From Pseudomonadota bacterium (lineage in GTDB: Bacteria > Pseudomonadota > Alphaproteobacteria > Ferrovibrionales > Ferrovibrionaceae): 7,041 nt of DNA. The notes below the pieces were generated by a model. The model did no database searches. It saw only the letters and a program-made list of their open reading frames with translations, and was not told where the DNA came from. The stretch lies in assembly GCA_023434425.1 (NCBI GenBank), contig JAEYSS010000189.1, positions 1 to 7,041 of the forward strand, given 5' to 3'. Both the position numbers and the translations under genes were made by a program. Shown here piece after piece: positions 5,820 to 7,041 of the stretch (positions are counted from its first letter, which is position 1; each line of letters opens with the position of its first letter).

Positions 5820-6308
5820 TCAGGGCACCGGAATACTGGCGGCCGGGCGCAGCGGCGGGCCTGAATAGGGCGGATCGGGCGCGGCATGGCGCCGGGCCAT
5901 GCCGGCAGCGTCGCGACGGTATTGCGTCAGCCTGGCGCTGTAGGCCGAGACGTCATTGGCCGGCAGTGCCGGCAGGCGCCGTTCCAGCGCTTCGAGATCC
6001 GCCAGCAGCGGCCGGATCAGGCCCAGCTTGATCACCGGCGACAGGTTGCCCAGGCAGGTGAGCGGCAGGCCTTCGATCATGCGGTTGAAGCCGCGCAGCA
6101 CACGTTCGCCCCGGGTTTCGTAAGCCGTCGGCGCGGCCAGCCCCGGGCCGGCCTGCGGCGCTGGCTGCGGTCGCAGCAGCGTCACGGCCTGGTTGAGGTT
6201 GCCCAAAGTGAGCAGCCACAGGCCGGTCTGGTCCGGATTGTCGATCAGGTCGAAGGGAAAGGAGGTCGCCTGCAGCAGTGCCAGCACCCGCCCGAGCCGC
6301 TCGCCCAT
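5820..6308 (-). CDS. Uncharacterised 162-residue protein
   Basis: I do not recognise this protein. No signal peptide or transmembrane span is evident. Residues 1-46 look helical and leucine-rich (RLGRVLALLQATSFPFDLIDN, then GLWLLTLGNLNQAVTLL). A low-complexity Pro/Ala linker follows at 47-61, then helical segments at about 66-115 (RVLRGFNRMIEGL, GLIRPLLADLEALERRL). The tail from 143 is proline-rich (PDPPYSGPPLRP) and probably disordered. Codon use matches the neighbours, so I take it as a real gene. I chose ATG 6308 because GGAGG sits five bases upstream (6314-6318). ATG 6332, eight codons earlier, is in frame but has only a weak GGGCGG directly against it. It stands alone between the chemotaxis gene and the his operon promoter, with its own likely promoter at 6538-6566. 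Confidence 0.72.
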   Translation of the reverse strand: MGERLGRVLALLQATSFPFDLIDNPDQTGLWLLTLGNLNQAVTLLRPQPAPQAGPGLAAPTAYETRGERVLRGFNRMIEGLPLTCLGNLSPVIKLGLIRPLLADLEALERRLPALPANDVSAYSARLTQYRRDAAGMARRHAAPDPPYSGPPLRPAASIPVP

Positions 6309-6346
6309 GTCGGCCTCCGGCTCAGCCGTCATGCCGCCCGCACCGA

Positions 6347-6364
6347 CCGGACCAGAGGGTCCGG
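6347..6364 (-). other. Leader hairpin close to the start of the unknown gene
   Basis: CCGGACC (6347-6353) pairs perfectly with GGTCCGG (6358-6364) around a four-base loop, 14 bases before the in-frame ATG at 6332 and 38 before ATG 6308. If transcription starts near 6531 this lies late in the 5' untranslated region. It would stand just ahead of either start codon. Confidence 0.4.
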
Positions 6365-6476
6365 CGAGGGGCAGAGCAGCGATGATTGGAAAAGTTTCCT
6401 TGGTGCACGGCGTTGGGCAGTCTGCTGACGATCTCGGTCGTGGTTCCGGGGAAAAACCCTTTAATTACAAGCAATC

Positions 6477-6495
6477 GGACTCGCTCTGCGAGTCC
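6477..6495. other. Perfect 8-bp hairpin in the intergenic region
   Basis: GGACTCGC (6477-6484) pairs with GCGAGTCC (6488-6495) around a three-base loop. It lies in the predicted leader of the unknown gene, about 36 bases after the proposed start point. No T tract follows directly on either strand, so it is not a standard intrinsic terminator. Confidence 0.45.
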
Positions 6496-6537
6496 AGACT
6501 AGATCGACTACTCGTTTTTGGCGAGCAGAAAGTTCCA

Positions 6538-6566
6538 AGGATACTGCTTTTTATCTATGTTGTCGA
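6538..6566 (-). promoter_or_regulatory. Candidate sigma-70-type promoter for the unknown gene
   Basis: On the minus strand, TCGACA (6561-6566, five of six matches to TTGACA) is followed after exactly 17 bases by TATCCT (6538-6543, four of six to TATAAT). The start point would be near 6531, giving a leader of about 200-220 bases before the gene at 5820-6308. The -35 box overlaps the last four bases of the 20-bp palindrome, so a factor bound there would affect this promoter. Confidence 0.5.
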
Positions 6567-6582
6567 ATACAACTGTATTCGA
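6563..6582. promoter_or_regulatory. Perfect 20-bp dyad, probable operator
   Basis: TCGAATACA (6563-6571) and TGTATTCGA (6574-6582) are perfect inverted repeats separated by AC. The two-base centre is too short for a stable RNA loop, so a DNA site for a dimeric regulator is more likely. It overlaps the -35 box of the candidate promoter at 6538-6566. I cannot name the regulator. The half-site does not match the alphaproteobacterial LexA or Fur/Zur boxes as I know them. Confidence 0.55.
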
Positions 6583-6661
6583 TCTGGAATAGAAATAGAA
6601 CTCTGCCGCCCGCTATTCCCGGTATGGTTAATAGGGTGCGAGCGAGGCTTGGCGGGGTCGG

Positions 6662-7041
6662 TCAGGCGATGCGGAAGCGCGCCACCAGGGACGCCAGATC
6701 GCCGGCCTGGTTGGCCATGGCCTGGGCCGAGGCGTTGGTCTGCTCGACCAGCGCGCCGTTGCGCTGGGTCATCTCGTCCATGTTGACCACGGCGCCGTTG
6801 ACCTCTTCCAGACCGCGCGACTGTTCGCTGCTGGCAGCCGCGATCTCGGCCACGATATCCGACACCTTCTTCACGCTGGTCACGATCTCGGCCAGGGCCG
6901 CGCCGGTCTGGTTGACCAGCGCCGCACCCGTTTTCACCTGCGCATTCGACTGGTTGATCAGCGCCTTGATATCCTTCGAGGCATTGGCAGACCGCTGCGC
7001 CAGCGCGCGCACTTCCTGCGCCACCACGGCAAAGCCCTTGC
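6662..7041 (-). CDS. Methyl-accepting chemotaxis protein (partial, C-terminal end)
   Basis: The last 125 residues of a chemoreceptor; the rest lies beyond the right edge. It signals through CheW and CheA in polar arrays. The visible part starts in the cytoplasmic hairpin tip: GFAVVAQEVRALAQRSANASKDIKALI carries the highly conserved E-V-R-x-L-A-x-R-S core. The returning helix of the coiled coil follows, with an adaptation-site-like stretch AAASSEQSRGLEEVNGAVVNMD where Gln/Glu pairs may be methylated. It ends DLASLVARFRIA without a WxxF-type CheR/CheB docking pentapeptide. The sensory domain, and so the stimulus, cannot be seen. No clear terminator follows the stop. Confidence 0.95.
   Translation of the reverse strand, partial: KGFAVVAQEVRALAQRSANASKDIKALINQSNAQVKTGAALVNQTGAALAEIVTSVKKVSDIVAEIAAASSEQSRGLEEVNGAVVNMDEMTQRNGALVEQTNASAQAMANQAGDLASLVARFRIA

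Larger units (their letters stand above)
6309..6661. other. Regulatory intergenic region, locally AT-rich
   Basis: This 353-base gap has no convincing gene. Between 6451 and 6600 only about 40 percent of bases are G or C, far below the genes on either side. It contains a perfect dyad, a minus-strand promoter and two hairpins, listed separately. There is also a GGAATAG/CTATTCC inverted repeat (6586-6592/6613-6619), which could fold in the 3' end of the chemotaxis transcript. No tRNA fold or clear intrinsic terminator was seen. Confidence 0.6.

Noticed and set aside
5690..5887. Minus-strand 65-codon frame between the unknown gene and hisB, a possible leader peptide
   Set aside because: It overlaps the end of the unknown gene and has Arg/Pro-rich composition. 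It contains no histidine run, so it is neither a credible gene nor a histidine attenuator.
5886..6428. Plus-strand frame of 180 codons opposite the unknown gene
   Set aside because: Its translation is rich in Gln, Arg and His, as expected of an antisense shadow, while the minus-strand frame has a natural composition, neighbour-like codon use and a GGAGG site.
6477..6495. Hairpin considered as an intrinsic terminator
   Set aside because: Neither strand has a run of T directly after the stem, so it is kept only as a hairpin.
6451..6600. AT-rich stretch considered as a horizontally acquired fragment or attachment site
   Set aside because: No tRNA, integrase, direct-repeat ends or foreign gene is present. 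A promoter region explains the composition.
6193..6786. Plus-strand frame of 197 codons through the intergenic region
   Set aside because: It joins antisense of the unknown gene, the AT-rich gap and antisense of the chemotaxis gene. It has no ribosome site and no coherent composition.

Overview
This 7 kb window is GC-rich chromosomal DNA, most likely from an alphaproteobacterium (possibly the Rhodospirillales). The evidence is the gene content, the hisB-DUF2628-hisH-hisA-hisF-hisE-HIT gene order, the codon use, and a dispersed intergenic repeat of a kind common in that class. The lineage is inferred from these features, not from a database match. All protein genes lie on the minus strand, so transcription runs from high to low coordinates.

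From the right edge, a methyl-accepting chemotaxis protein enters the window with only its C-terminal signalling end (6662-7041). It is followed by a 353-base, locally AT-rich gap. The gap holds a perfect 9-bp dyad that overlaps a good sigma-70-type promoter, plus two strong hairpins in what would be a long leader. This leader precedes an unrecognised 162-residue protein (5820-6308).

The core is a histidine biosynthesis operon running from about 5757 down to 737: hisB, a DUF2628 membrane protein, hisH, a GNAT acetyltransferase, hisA, an unrecognised 115-residue protein, hisF, hisE and a HIT-family (HinT-like) protein. Gaps are short (9-38 bases) and the GNAT and hisA genes overlap as ATGA. 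HisE, HisA, HisH/HisF and HisB catalyse steps 2, 4, 5 and 6 of the pathway, so hisG, hisI, hisC, hisD and the phosphatase must lie elsewhere. All visible His enzymes keep their catalytic residues. The three non-His genes inside the operon are the less ordinary part.

Downstream of the HIT gene lies an intergenic repeat that can fold into nested hairpins (578-704). It is followed by a nearly perfect 30-bp palindrome (481-510) just ahead of a TonB-dependent receptor that runs off the left edge. The receptor's plug domain resembles ZnuD-type zinc receptors and the palindrome reads as two abutting Zur-like boxes, so a zinc-repressed zinc uptake gene is the best interpretation. I saw no CRISPR array, phage, insertion sequence, tRNA or defence system, and I do not claim a new system. 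The best leads are the double operator, the operator/promoter at 6538-6582, and the unknown protein between hisA and hisF.
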